A stretch of DNA of 64,000 bases, from assembly GCA_013339765.2 (NCBI GenBank), contig CM023457.1, positions 51,671,745-51,735,744 of the forward strand. Direction: 5' to 3'. Below, one piece after another: positions 35,876 to 46,450 of this stretch. Each line of letters starts with the position of its first letter. Position 1 is the first letter of the stretch. The stretch comes from Haemaphysalis longicornis (lineage: Eukaryota > Arthropoda > Arachnida > Ixodida > Ixodidae). A program made the position numbers and the translations under genes. Under the pieces are notes generated by a model. It did no database searches and had not been told where the DNA came from. It saw only the letters and a program-made list of their open reading frames with translations.

Positions 35876-37168
35876 TTTCCTTAACACGGAATCCCACTCA
35901 AGCGCACTATATGATGATGAGGAGTTTTAGGAAGCATGATAATTAGTGCCATAAAGTGCACCGTACCGCCGTACGGGTACGGCGCGGTGAGGGGCATCAC
36001 ACTGTCGTTGGCTGACGGACGCTGTTGACGGGTGCCTTGGCTGTTCTCAGGTCAGCTCGGAGCTTCAGCCTGCGTGATGCCGGTAGCGATGCCATAGAGC
36101 TGTCCTTTCCGCACATTATGCGTGCCGAATTGCACGATTCAATTCCGTGTCAAGGCACACACCTACCGAACCGTGAGTAGTGTGGAAATGCAACGCAAAG
36201 GAGAGAATTGCTAGAAGGAAAACAAAGAACGCAGAGAGACGAAAATGCGGAGCAACTGCGTGCTGACATCGCGCCGTCAACGACGTCGGCTAGTGAAGGG
36301 AAGATTTTTACTCTCGCCGAAGCGCTCGCTGAGATAACAGGACGACCAGACAAACACTGACGCCAGGTCTGCGAGAGATAAGGCGGAACCGTAAGCGTGC
36401 TGGGCGCCTGACGCCTCGACTGCCTCAACACCTCGTTAAGGAAAGCCGCCGTGCAGTCCAAGAGCGTGGTGCGCTGTGGACGCCTTCGAGATAACACTGT
36501 GCACTTTTCTTCTAGTCGTCCACAAGTCAGGTGTCAGGTCTGGACCGAAGACGATGACGTCGTCTTGTCGTGAACCAACGAGGAGAGCGAGGGCGGGTCG
36601 TGGTGGACCGCTAATTATGACGTAAGTGCCGTGCTGGCGTCCATATCGCAAAAGCGGGGTTGCAACGGTCAACGGGGGCTGTAATAGACCCGTACTCAGC
36701 GCCGGCCTATCATTATTGGTGTTATTACGGCGACGCGAACACGAGGCGCTGCCTGCTACCGGGGATAGCAGGTGCTGATAACAGCCTGCATCGCTGCTGC
36801 GCGAATCCGCCCCAGTTTTGTTCCCCGTTTCGCCGGCTCGGTGCTCAGGAAGTTGAGCGGGCCAGCGATCTACGCATTTGATTGCCGCCGACGGAGCGAG
36901 CGCCGTCGTCGACGTGACGCGTTTTGAAAACGACGCGCGCGCATTTCTCCCGAGCATGTCGCCGCGAAGTCGAGCTCCTCCCGCCAGATCCATTTCGCAT
37001 CGTAAATAGAATCCGTACGCTTCTTGTCAACTGAGCTCTCTGAATTTTTATGCGCGCGGCCGTTCAACCGCCACGACGCACCCTGACGTTCTTGCGCTGC
37101 CGTTTATTTCTCGCGACCGATTTGTGTTTGTAAACAACGCGTGGGGGCGCTGCCGTCGTTAGCGACCA
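35876..37168. other. No gene seen; open frames on the minus strand unsupported
   Basis: A 185-codon frame (36436-36993) and a 115-codon frame (36150-36497) overlap on the minus strand. I find no domain, conserved motif or splice model. The region is moderately GC-rich. GTACCGCCGTACGGGTACGG near 35963 is a small palindrome. Confidence 0.35.
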
Positions 37169-37200
37169 AAAGCTGTAGGCATTGGAATGCCTACAGCTTT
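37169..37200. repeat. Perfect palindrome, 15-bp arms and 2-base centre
   Basis: AAAGCTGTAGGCATT (37169-37183) and AATGCCTACAGCTTT (37186-37200) are exact inverted copies around GG. Immediately right, ATTTGGACAGCC is directly duplicated (about 37212 and 37224). With so short a loop this could extrude as a cruciform. Confidence 0.9.
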
Positions 37201-37239
37201 GCAGTCACCGCTATTTGGACAGCCATTTGGACAGCCAAA

Positions 37240-38617
37240 TAACACAATAAGAAGGGCAGTCCCGCATGCGCTGATTGTGTATATGTCGGCCTATATGTTC
37301 CGCTTGCGCAGCTGTACATGTATGTAGATTCGTGCGTCGGCATTCTGCATGAAGTACCGGTGAAGGCATACATCTATCTACCGCTCCCTTCTTTTCCTCT
37401 CTATCCTTCCTTGTCTTCCGCTATTTGTACCTTCTCTCCATCAGTTCGCTCGTAGCCTTCCCTCCTTTCTGTATGTACCAATCGCATGCGAGCAGACATG
37501 CGCTTTCTCGGCGATGTTCTAGCTCTTTCGTTCTCTCTCCAACTGCTCCTCCGGGGCGATAAAGATAAAAGACAAGACTGAAGTTACATCCTCATCGAGG
37601 CACTTTATTGCCAGCACCTGTGGCCCAAATGGCGGCCACCTGCGGTTGATTAAGCGTATTAACGGACGCTTTTCCCAATGTAGGCCGCATTTCGGCTGGT
37701 TTTGTAGAGCGATAACTTAGCTGTCTCTTTTTTGTTGTTGTTCTTCTGGTTGGTATTAACGAGACGTGCAACGCGTGCAAGTGCGCATCTGTTCTAAAGC
37801 CATCCTCACACACTTAAAGGCAATTTCTTGCTTTGTTCGCTCGGTTCGTGATTTGGACTCAAGTTGGGGCACAATGCGTTTCATTGACGAGGCTGGAAGT
37901 ATACAGGGCGCGCATTGAACGCGCGAAGGTCGTTGAGATCTGAACAAAAGACGGAGCAGCAATAATGTATAGTAGATACAAAGCCTGTCTGTCGGCGCAT
38001 TTTCGCCGTTGAGTTGGTGCGAATGGAGTGTTAATAATTATTGCTCGCCATGTTTGCGAGGGCCTAACACGCGAATTAAATAGATGATATATAATTATGT
38101 TATCATGCACTAGATAATTAATAGCTGATAGACAAACAATTACATAATAAGGTAGTTTTACGTGGGAAGGCAGTTGTTACTTGTGGGGCGCCGCTGCCCC
38201 ACGATTGCGAATACATTCCACGAGATTTCGGCGCTCTTTAAAGAACACCAAGTGATCTAAATTTCAGCGAAGAAAAGTAGCTAACTCTTACAGGAGAGTG
38301 TCCCATTCAGTCATCGCCGATTTTTTTTACGGGGCGCAAGGACGTTGTTACGGGCACTTCAATAATCCCTTCTAGCTAAATCTCTCTAGTCCTTCGAGGA
38401 AGCTTCGGTTATCATTAAACCTCCAGCACTGAATGTGCTTCCTCTCTCTACAAAATGCGGTTAGAAAGGGCAGGAATGAGGTAATGTCAGCTCGCTAAGG
38501 CTATCTAACAAACGTGCGTCAATTCACTCATTGCCAATGGTTAACCAGCGAAGCTGTAACGTGCGGCCTTTGTTGACGCTGGTTCGCCTGCACTGCCGCA
38601 ACCCCTACCCGCCATTA
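37240..38617. other. No gene seen
   Basis: Unique DNA: pyrimidine-rich at about 37380-37450, A/T-rich from 38030 to 38160. Short open frames only. Confidence 0.4.
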
Positions 38618-38819
38618 GAGAGTTTTAGCATACCGTGTGTACCGTGCGTACCGTGCGTACCGGGACTCGACTGCGCATGCGCGCGCGGGCGCGGTGAGGG
38701 GGGCCGCCCTTCACCGGAACTATGCTACCCTACCGCAACGAATGCGCACGTGCCCAGTCGGGTCTCAGTACGCACGGTACGCACGGTACACACGGTACAC
38801 ACAATATGGTAATACTCTC
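38618..38819. mobile_element. Palindromic MITE (family B), uninterrupted copy, 202 bp
   Basis: Left GAGAGTTTTA and right TAATACTCTC are the outermost ends. Inside each arm are tandem ACCGTGYGT units (three at the left, four inverted at the right), so the inverted repeats span about 60 bp. The centre holds CTGCGCATGCGCGCGCGGGC (NRF1-like). It aligns with the two arms that flank the nested element at 5.4-6.0 kb. Confidence 0.85.
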
Positions 38820-38999
38820 CATTGCCGCTTGTTCTGTGCTCCGCCGCTCTGTTGCGAGAGAGATAAACCCAGCCGATCTCTCCCCTTAGCTCTAACACCT
38901 CTCCAACGGGGTTTGTTTCGCTCATAAGAGCACGGGGTCGCACCGGAAGAGTTTTCTGCGTACACAGGACCGCCGTATTTTCATTTCGCCTAGCCATGT

Positions 39000-39320
39000 C
39001 AAGCTTTGCGTTAATGTTTTCCGAAGGCAGCAGCGCTGCCGCTTCGTTCCCCGAGCGAGACACGGAGCGACGGCGTGCGCGCCTGCCGCCGGCAGCGTCT
39101 TTTCTTTTCCTGGTTGGGCGCCGAGCGCGGACGGAAGGCGAAACCGATCGGCGTCGCCGAGGCCCCGCGGCGAAGGCGTCGATCGGGCAGATCATTTACC
39201 TCCCCGGTTCCTGCAGCAGCCCCGTCACGGGCGTATGCGGCGGCGGCCGGAGGCACGCGTCCGAGCGCGCTCCCGCTATCGCTCCCCGAAGCCGGTTAAC
39301 CGCGGAGCCATGGGTGGCCC
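39000..39320. other. CpG-rich patch, possible promoter, no exon defined
   Basis: High GC and CpG with open frames in several phases on both strands. An ATG in good context (GCGGAGCCATGGG, ATG at 39309) opens a short frame of about 38 codons with no recognisable product and no clear donor. Confidence 0.25.
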
Positions 39321-39412
39321 GTGTGGTCAATTTGAATGCCTCTCTTTTCTGTGTATAATCTCCGTGACGCGTTTTGTGCTCACGAAACAAGTTAAAACGA
39401 GGCGGCACAATT

Positions 39413-39590
39413 GTAGACTGCCGTGAAGACAAACTCGAGGAGGCCGTAAAAATTTGTTCGTAGTATCAGAAATTCGTCTTAAGCGGAGATTTTTTTTGCG
39501 TTGTGCACGTTACAAGAGGGCAAAAGTGTTGTTCGTCTTAACCATAGAGTTCGTCTTAACCGAGTTCGTCTTATCCGAAGTCTACTGTAG
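39413..39590 (+). mobile_element. Tigger-like MITE (family H), copy 1
   Basis: Contains AATTTGTTCGTAGTATCAGA, AATTCGTCTTAAGCGG and GTTCGTCTTAACCGAGTTCG. The same order appears inverted at 39729-39900 and at 43011-43187. The end TCCGAAGTCTACTG is inverted relative to the left TAGACTGCCGTGAAGAC. Confidence 0.75.
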
Positions 39591-39728
39591 TAGGGAATTA
39601 CGACACGGAGGAAGCTTGCACACGTCCTTGACTTCGAATGCTTGAGATTTGGGTCTCGTTCGGCGAACTCACTGTACACCTTGGCTGTGAAACGCGATGT
39701 TGTTGTGCGGGTGGTACGTAACTGCGTG

Positions 39729-39900
39729 TTACTTGTTTAGACGAACTCGTTTGTGATGAACCTCATTGTTGACACAAACAGCACCTTTGGCTCCCTTGTA
39801 ACGCTCACAAGCAAAAACTGCCGCTTAAAACGAATTTCTGATAATACGAACAAATTTACACGGTCCCTTCGAGTTCGTCTTAAAGAGAGTTTAACGTATG
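39729..39900 (-). mobile_element. Tigger-like MITE (family H), copy 2, inverted relative to copy 1
   Basis: Its reverse complement carries AATTTGTTCGTATTATCAGA, AATTCGTTTTAAGCGGCAG and GTTACAAGGGAGCCAAAGG, matching copy 1 throughout. With copy 1 about 140 bp away in opposite orientation, the pair forms a large inverted repeat that could make a long RNA hairpin if transcribed. Confidence 0.8.
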
Positions 39901-39954
39901 TATTTACAAGGGTCGCATGCGTACAAGGGTCACATTTACAAAGACGCATGCGTA

Positions 39955-40107
39955 AATACAAAAAGGTATTTACGCCTGCTGAAGCATCATGCGCACGGGA
40001 ATTTTTCGCGTTTCGCCCTCATTGAAGGAGCTTCCGCTGCGGCGGGGATTCGAACCCGCGACCACGTGCCCAGCAGCGCAATGAGCTTAACCAGCGAGGC
40101 GGGCTGA
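39955..40107 (-). mobile_element. tRNA-headed SINE fragment, Ruka-related family
   Basis: On the minus strand, CCCGCCTCGCTGGTTAAGCTC (A-box region) and GTCGCGGGTTCGAATCCCCG (B box) have tRNA-like spacing (about 40040-40107), followed by GAGGGCGAAACGCGAAAAAT. This parallels the Ruka head-to-body transition (GAGGCGAAAAGC), but the body then diverges and there is no CAAT tail, so I call it a related or truncated family. Confidence 0.65.
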
Positions 40108-40477
40108 TTTCGAGCGCTATTTTCTCTCCCTAATGGCGGTGTGGGCACGGCGGTTTCAATTTTGTCGGTATACGCAGCTTTTGATGTTGGTTCGTCTTCT
40201 GAGGTTAATTTATTCGACTGTCGGCTACTGAATCAGCGCCTTGTAGAACCTTCTGAAGACTGATAACGCTGAATAAAGCATCAGTTGGGGAACTGTGCAT
40301 GTCTCCCTGTCTTACTTTAATTTCTATTTACAGCGCAGCTGTTAGCGGTGCCTTAGGCGAGATTATGTCGACCAACCGCTCTATCCCATCATGCACCGCG
40401 GAAACGCATGATAAAACACACCCACAAAGAGGGATTGACCGAGGACGATGATATAGCTCTAATCGACCAAGCAAATA
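40108..40477. other. No gene seen; isolated AATAAA
   Basis: GCTGAATAAAGCATC near 40270 could be a polyadenylation signal on the plus strand, but no upstream exon is recognisable. Confidence 0.35.
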
Positions 40478-40652
40478 CAGTGAAAATCTCGTTAAACCGT
40501 ACCCGCATAAGCCGTAGTTTCTTTTTATACGTAGTTAAGCCGAATCCCCGACTCGGTTTCCCTTTAACCTAATGCATTCGGATAAACCGTAGTGCCGGTT
40601 AGTACGTACTTTCTTCGCGTCCCCGTCAGGTACGGTTTAACAAGGTTTCACT
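40478..40652. mobile_element. Tigger/pogo-type MITE (about 175 bp)
   Basis: The left CAGTGAAAATCTCGTTAAAC and the right end (reverse complement AGTGAAACCTTGTTAAACCG) are inverted repeats of about 25 bp. TA lies at the left flank (40476-40477) and at the right junction. No coding capacity. Confidence 0.85.
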
Positions 40653-41295
40653 AATTAAAATGCACCGAAATGAGGCTCACGTATTCGTAAATTGCTGCTA
40701 TTTTAAATTAGTCAAATCTTGCGTGTATTATGCGGCCACGTTGACGAGCCAGTGTTGTCAGCCTTTTTAAAGCCAAAACAATGCGAGCGAGCGGGAACTG
40801 CATACGGTTCGTGTCCGAGCTTGTACATCGATCGCGCGGAATTCTTTCCCCTGCATATTTGTTTTAACTTTCCTTCCTAAATCACCATCACTACCTTCTT
40901 TTGTTCCACCTTCATCGTTTCCAGTCAATCGAGCTCGCCAACCGGCTTCTCAACGCACACGCGAAAGCCTGCGTGGTCACTTGGCGAAAATGCCTTCGCT
41001 CTTTTTGGAGTTTCGCCTTTTTTTTTTCTTTATCTCGCTTTCTTTCGTCCTCGAAGCGGGTGGCAGCGAGTGCCGCGTTTCGATCGCCCAATCGAGCGGG
41101 GTTCGGGCCGCGGGCAGCCCTACATGCGTTCACCGGTCGTCCGTCGTTCCAGGAGCGATGCTCACGAAGCCGTCGCCGAGCGCCGGGTCCGGAATCCTGG
41201 TGGCGTATTGCGGAAGTTATACGCCGATCTTCTGTTGCTTTTTTTTTTTAGGATGATAGTATTTCTTTACTTGTTTAAAAACTGGAAGATTTGGG

Positions 41296-41297
<2 letters not shown>
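40653..41297. other. No gene seen
   Basis: Unique DNA. A frame at about 40981-41256 starts with a hydrophobic run (FFFF from a T-tract) that mimics a signal peptide; the run derives from poly-T, so I do not call it. Confidence 0.4.
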
Positions 41298-41378
<81 letters not shown>

Positions 41379-41379
41379 G
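41298..41379. repeat. (CTGT)n microsatellite, about 82 bp
   Basis: An uninterrupted tetranucleotide run. The Cys-Leu-Ser-Val repeat reading frame is an artefact. Confidence 0.97.
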
Positions 41380-42319
41380 CTGTCACTTGATTCAGCCGCC
41401 CTGGTAAAAAGTTAAAGAATTCTTAGATGAGATGTTTGTACGGGCGAAACATTTCCGAAATTCTTAACCTGGTAGCATTCGTCATACTTGCCAACATTTG
41501 TCACCAAAAAGGAAAGATTCGGGATATTTGCGGCAAAACATTTAACATAAATGATACTTACAGTGTTCTTTTAATTTAAAATAGGAGCGGGCGTAATTTT
41601 GGGGACAGCGAAGACAGAAAAACAATATTTTAACCGGAAATACAAAAGGGCTCGCGCTGCAGCATTGGGCTCGTGGCCCGCAGCAGTAACAGGAGGTCCC
41701 AACAGATGGCGCGGCAGCAGGGAAAACGCGGGAAATTTGAATTGAATTCAGCAAACCTCCACTGCGGTTTATCACGCAAGGACCGAGACAAGATGGGAAC
41801 GGCGTGGGAGGAGAGGAAGTCACTTGGCAGAGGCTAAAGAAGGCTATATCGTCTTTTGACTACATTTGCAGCGAAGCGAGCAGAGACGCGGCCAATTTTT
41901 AAAGCGAAAGCTTTCTTAGTGCGACCGATGGCGTCCTGTCGAAAAACTAATGCATTTCCCCATAGACCGGTCGGTCGACCGAAAAGCTCTGTCAAAATTT
42001 CTGAACACACGGCGCGAACGTGAAACCTCGCGGGCTTGCATTGTGTCAAAGTTGTTACTTGAAAATCGCAAAAAAAAAAAAAGAATTAGTTTCTATTTAA
42101 GACGATATATAGGCATCGATCATAAAAAAGGAGTACAATACCTTATCTCATAATTACCACGTATCATTCACTATGCATTTGGATCGTTCGTAGATGCGTT
42201 TACTAGTGCGCGAAAAATCGTCGCATGGGTTCGTTCTTCGATCGTTTCCGATTTGAGTCGTTGAAGGTTTGGCGATCGACTGGACGCACTTTGAGCGAAG
42301 GCTTGGGGGGGTGCACTTT
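41380..42319. other. No gene seen
   Basis: Unique DNA with short unsupported open frames; a palindromic GACCGGTCGGTCGACCG near 41966. It runs up to the Ruka copy. Confidence 0.4.
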
Positions 42320-42524
42320 TAGCTTTCGTGCCTTGCTGAGCACGAGGTCGCGGGTTCGATTCCCGGCCGCGGTGGCCGCTTTTCTGATGGAGGCGAAAAG
42401 CAAAAAACGCCCGTGTGTACGAGATTTCGGCGCACGTTAAAGATCCCCAGGTGGTCAAAATTAATCCGGAGCCCTCCACTAGGGCGCGCCTCATCGCCTG
42501 CGTTGCGTCGGCGCGTTAAACCCT

Positions 42525-42602
<78 letters not shown>
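42320..42602 (+). mobile_element. Ruka-type SINE, well-preserved body and tail
   Basis: The B box GGTTCGATTCC (42353-42363) follows CTGAGCACGAGGTCGCGG. Then come GATGGAGGCGAAAAGC, ACGAGATTTCGGCGCACG, AAAGATCCCCAGGTGG, AATTAATCCGGAGCCCTCC, the CGCGCCTCATCGCCTGCG block and a 75-bp (CAAT)n tail (42528-42602). The A-box half of the head has diverged. It is one of the cleanest bodies in the window. Confidence 0.92.
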
Positions 42603-43010
42603 TGCTTCCGTGCTTCTCTCAGCTTTCTTTAGCATTTAGTAGGACTTGATTGCTGGCTAGTTGGTTCCATGATGTACGAAAGAATAGGTTTGCGCAGAAG
42701 ACGAGGACGAAGAGACGAGAGGACAGCAAGGGTTGGTAAACTTTTTTCCCCGTATTCCTTGTCCGAAAATGCGTACCTCATAAACGAGCAAGAGCAGTCA
42801 GTCCTAAGGGAAGGCCGTTTCCTCATCAAGGCACGAGCGCTCATGGTACGTTCGCCATTTGCAGCCGCTAAGGCCGCGGAGTCGACGAGGGCTGGCGTAA
42901 ATAAACAATGATCGCGGAACGAAAGTGGAACAGGAACGGCGGGAGGTTTTGTTTACCCGTACCGTCGGAGAGCGCGGCTCCGTCAAGGTCCGGCCCCAGC
43001 TTTTTATATG
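42603..43010. other. No gene seen
   Basis: Short unsupported open frames on both strands; no repeat ends identified. Confidence 0.45.
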
Positions 43011-43187
43011 CAGTGCACTCTCGTTAAGGCCAACTCGATTATGACGAATTTGATGTATAAGACGAACAACACTTTTTCAGTCTTGTCATATGCACGATGA
43101 AAAACAAAAGAAACGGCTGCTTGGGACCGAATGTCTGATAATACGAACAAAATGTTCACGGGTTTGTGTTAACGAGTGTTTGTACTG
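43011..43187 (-). mobile_element. Tigger-like MITE (family H), copy 3, with clean ends (177 bp)
   Basis: CAGTGCACTCTCGTTAA at the left and TTAACGAGTGTTTGTACTG at the right are inverted. Flanks read TATG and CATA, as at the Tigger element at 48 kb. The interior, in reverse complement, matches the copies at 39.4 and 39.7 kb (TTTGTTCGTATTATCAGA, AAAGTGTTGTTCGTCTTA). Confidence 0.85.
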
Positions 43188-44338
43188 CATATATTAACTA
43201 TGTATATAGCAGAACGTGATGTAAGGTTGGCTCCGAGCAAAATTGTGCACGTACGCGCACGTCACCACAGATCATCATCATCATCATAATGCAGCTCCTC
43301 CTAACAAGAGGTTTCTTACGCAGTGGTGAACGAGTAGACAGTACAATGGCCCTGAAGTGTCCCTGGATGTGTCTTGATGCTGTTTACAGGCTCTCTGTGT
43401 ATCTGTTTGCAGTAGCTCCCAGGCTTTTTCTACTCGGCACACTGATAGGTACCTACCTCTACTGCTGTTTTTTTTTTTTTTTAACGAATACTAACAACGC
43501 TGCCAATCACTAAAGCTAGGCCGCGAGCAAACTCTCCTACAGCTCTACTGAGCTACCACTACCACCAACTGCGGTACCGCCAACAACCCGCAACACAACT
43601 ACAGCTAACTACCGCCTTCCGGCATCGCGTTCGCTCCGTTATTGACCGGTGCTGGCCATAATATCGCTTGGCCGGGTAATCTTGCCGCACGACTCTTCGA
43701 CTTGCGCGCCGACCTCTCCTCCTGTTTACCCCATTTTCCTGGCCTTCCTGCCTTCCTCCCTCTCCCCCTTTCTTCCCTACTACCCCTTTCTAGCAGGACC
43801 CTCTTCCTTCTTACCCACTTCCTCTTTCCCCTCCCTGTTTCCCCCTCTCCTCCCCCCACCGGCAACCCCTTTTCCGGGCCCGTCTCGTATTGTGACGTGC
43901 CCGACGCGCCCCCTTCAGCGCGGAGTCGCGGATCGAGCGACCCGGATCGATACCCCGCGTCCCTAAATATACGTGTCACGGCACTCGTGGTCCGAATTAT
44001 ATTACTTCATGCTTTTCGCTGCCGTCCGGCAGTGGGCTGTCGCGCGAGTCGTCGCTCCCTCCTGGCCTTTTTTTATTGCTTCCTCTTTTTTTTTTTTTTT
44101 TGTCGTCTTTGTGGGTCTCGCGAGCAGTGGTCATCGTCGATGCGGTCGCCGTAATCCCGTCCCCGCGCGCTTTATATGCGCTCTGTCTAACCAGCGGTGC
44201 TATTCGGAAAAGCACGTAAAGTATTGAGCTTCCTAACTACGCACGCCAGACCGCAATTAGGGGGGCCACGGCCCTAGGCAGATAGCCCGTATCGAACGTG
44301 GATTCGGCATCGTTTGGACGAAAAATTGGCGCAGCTTG
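43188..44338. other. No gene seen; pyrimidine-rich block 43.72-43.86 kb
   Basis: The strongly C/T-biased block gives long Leu/Pro/Ser-rich frames on the plus strand and Arg/Gly-rich ones on the minus; neither resembles a protein family. GCTTTATATGCGC near 44168 is TATA-like without a defined transcript. Confidence 0.35.
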
Positions 44339-44863
44339 CACCAAAAGTGCAAGGCTGGAGCTGGGAGTCGACCTAGCTCCTTCCAGTTTTGCCAAGTTTT
44401 GCTGGGTTTTGCTATAGGCTTTGCTACGTTTTGTTAGGTTTCTCCGTGTTCTTGCTTGGTTGGGGAAAGTGTTGAGGAGTTAGGGCAAGTTCTCCCGGAT
44501 TTCACAAGGCCGTTCCGGTAGGTTCCCCACACTGACAACGGATCCCAGGGGGGAAGAAGCTGGGCCGACCCCCAGCTCCGCTGTTTCTCCTGCCTTGCAC
44601 TACTAGTGCAAGCTGTGCAATTCTTTTTTTCGGATTTAGTAGCGCAAGAGAGACTATCACCTTTAAAATTGTATTGTGAGCGGTGCGCGCGTTCGCGCAT
44701 GCCCCTTAGTGTTCACGCTCCGGCAGGCGCGAAAGCCGGCTTCACTGTTACACTACCCTGTCTGCGGTGGTGCAGCCTTTACAGGCGCGCAGTTTCTATG
44801 CTTGGTATTTTTTTTTGCTAACGCCACCGGACCAAGCTGTATTAAACAGCTTCGCTGTTAAAA
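44339..44863 (+). repeat. Dispersed repeat family E, copy 2 (about 525 bp)
   Basis: It aligns with 24619-25088 along its whole length, with an extra segment near the left (GGAGCTGGGAGTCGACC) and small inserts. Near both ends are palindromic words: TTGCACCAAAAGTGCAA (left) and AACAGCTTCGCTGTT (right). No coding frame. Confidence 0.8.
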
Positions 44864-45356
44864 GGTACCGCGTTAGGATATTAGGCGGAGTGATTTAAAG
44901 GCCGAGTGTCTTCGGTTGTATACCGACTGACCTTCGCAGACTACCGGTGTTGACAACCAGTTTAGAAGCGAAGGTTCGAATGGGAGGATACGAATATTCG
45001 AATATAAGGTTCGAATGGGAGAATATGAATTCGAATATACGTAACCACTAACGGCAAAGGCTTTATTGCGACCGTGAAGAACAAGGAAAATGAAGACAGT
45101 GCCAGTGAAGTGTTCAGGGCATAACTAAGCGCACCCTTCTTTTCCACCTCACACAACGCGTGTGCTTCTCGGGCCTTTTTATATATACATATATACAGGC
45201 TGACTTTCCTTTAAAGCAAATGTATCCATTGTGGGGTAGCTTGCACTTATTCTTTCCCCGGGCTTAGTAATGCTAGCTTAGTGACGGGACAAAGGTTCGA
45301 AGTGTGAAACGAATTGCGGGTGTGTGACAAAATCAACGTACAAATTCCCCCTGGGA
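44864..45356. other. No gene seen
   Basis: Unique DNA. The phrase AAGGTTCGAATGGGAG recurs within 35 bp (about 44970 and 45007). Short unsupported open frames. Confidence 0.4.
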
Positions 45357-45830
45357 ACTGAATTAAGTATGCTTATGTGCTTTGAGGGCGAAAGCCAAGC
45401 GATTATGGAAGACTTCTTTACATCGTGTTTTCGTCTCTTTCTTCGGGTTCCTTTTCTTCGTCTTTCTACGCGAATTACTTTCCCGACAGGCAGGCAGGCT
45501 GGGGCGCAATTCATACCTAACCTCCCCCACAGTCAGCGCTCTCCTGTGCACGCAAGTGCCGACACGTGTACCTCTCACGGCGCATGCGCGTCTGGCTAAT
45601 TGTTGTTCCATTCTGTCAGGTATTCCTGGTAAGAGCACCTGGCTGCTCGTCTGCCGACCCGGGTTCGAATCCCACACGAACCCAATTTATTTTCCCTTCA
45701 CATTGGCGGCCATCTTGGTACAATTCGTGTTCACGACGGCAACGACTGAGGTCACTTCATGGATGGTGAAGCAACTAAGGCTTTCTTTCGCCTTAAAACC
45801 TCGTTACGCTACGAGTTCATACACTGCTCT
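45357..45830 (+). mobile_element. tRNA-derived repeat family I, copy 1
   Basis: It aligns with 46127-46450: a TTTGAGGGCGAAAGCC start, AGCGATTATGGAAGAC, a tRNA-like stretch (TGGTAAGAGCACCTGGCTG then ACCCGGGTTCGAATCCCA, B box at about 45660), then GACGGCAACGACTGAGGTCACT and a GGCTTTCTTTCGCCTTAAAA end. A tRNA-like head in mid-element is unusual for a simple SINE. Confidence 0.7.
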
Positions 45831-46126
45831 ACGCGATTATAGATGTGAGCGATTGAAAAAATAAATGCATTTGAAAAAAAAAGAAACAGGTTCTTTTTTT
45901 CGTTTTTTTACCAGGATAAAATTGAAAAAAAAAAAAAAAACAGCGCTTCTACAGGGAAAGTCGTTGTGATGCGACCAATCTGCAGTGACGGAAACGCTTT
46001 CTGAAATCAATGCCTTGGTGTGAAATCGTGCGCAGATTTCGAGGGCGGAAACTCTGCCGGGACTTATGTGACGCAGCATGTGACAGTTATATTCTTTTCA
46101 GTGTTTACGGAAAAAAATTTGTAGGG

Positions 46127-46450
46127 CACTTAAGTCTCTTGATTGATTTGAAGGCGAAAACCAGCGATTATCGAAGACCTCTTCATTCCTGCATCGTGCT
46201 TGCGGTGCCGTCACCATCACCTGTCATGCGGCACGCATCCGGATAGTTCTTGATCCATCCTGGTATGGTACAGGCTTAGTGCTGTAGATACCGCACATGG
46301 CTCACGGCTCTTAGCGACCGGGTTCAAATCCCATTCGAACCGAAATATGTGCCTGTGTTGGTTTCATTCGTGTAGTCGCCAGCAACCTACGGTCACTTTT
46401 CGCGTTTGATGCGACATCTAAGCTTTCGTCTTAAGAAGTATATGGAATTT
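46127..46450 (+). mobile_element. tRNA-derived repeat family I, copy 2
   Basis: Same order as copy 1: TTTGAAGGCGAAAACCAGCG, ATTATCGAAGACCTCTTC, a tRNA-like ACCGGGTTCAAATCCCAT (B box about 46319), GTCGCCAGCAACCTACGGTC and AAGCTTTCGTCTTAAGAAG. It lies about 300 bp downstream of copy 1 in the same orientation and is diverged, so independent insertion or an old local duplication are both possible. Confidence 0.7.

Noticed and set aside
40981..41256. ORF with a hydrophobic leader like a secreted protein
   Set aside because: The hydrophobic run (FFFF) comes from a poly-T tract and the rest has no family features.
41070..41390. Cys-Leu-Ser-Val repeat protein
   Set aside because: A translation of the (CTGT)n microsatellite.
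45600..45690. Possible tRNA gene with B box GGGTTCGAATCCC
   Set aside because: A diverged second copy lies at about 46.3 kb with shared non-tRNA flanks, and no cloverleaf fits; a tRNA-derived repeat.
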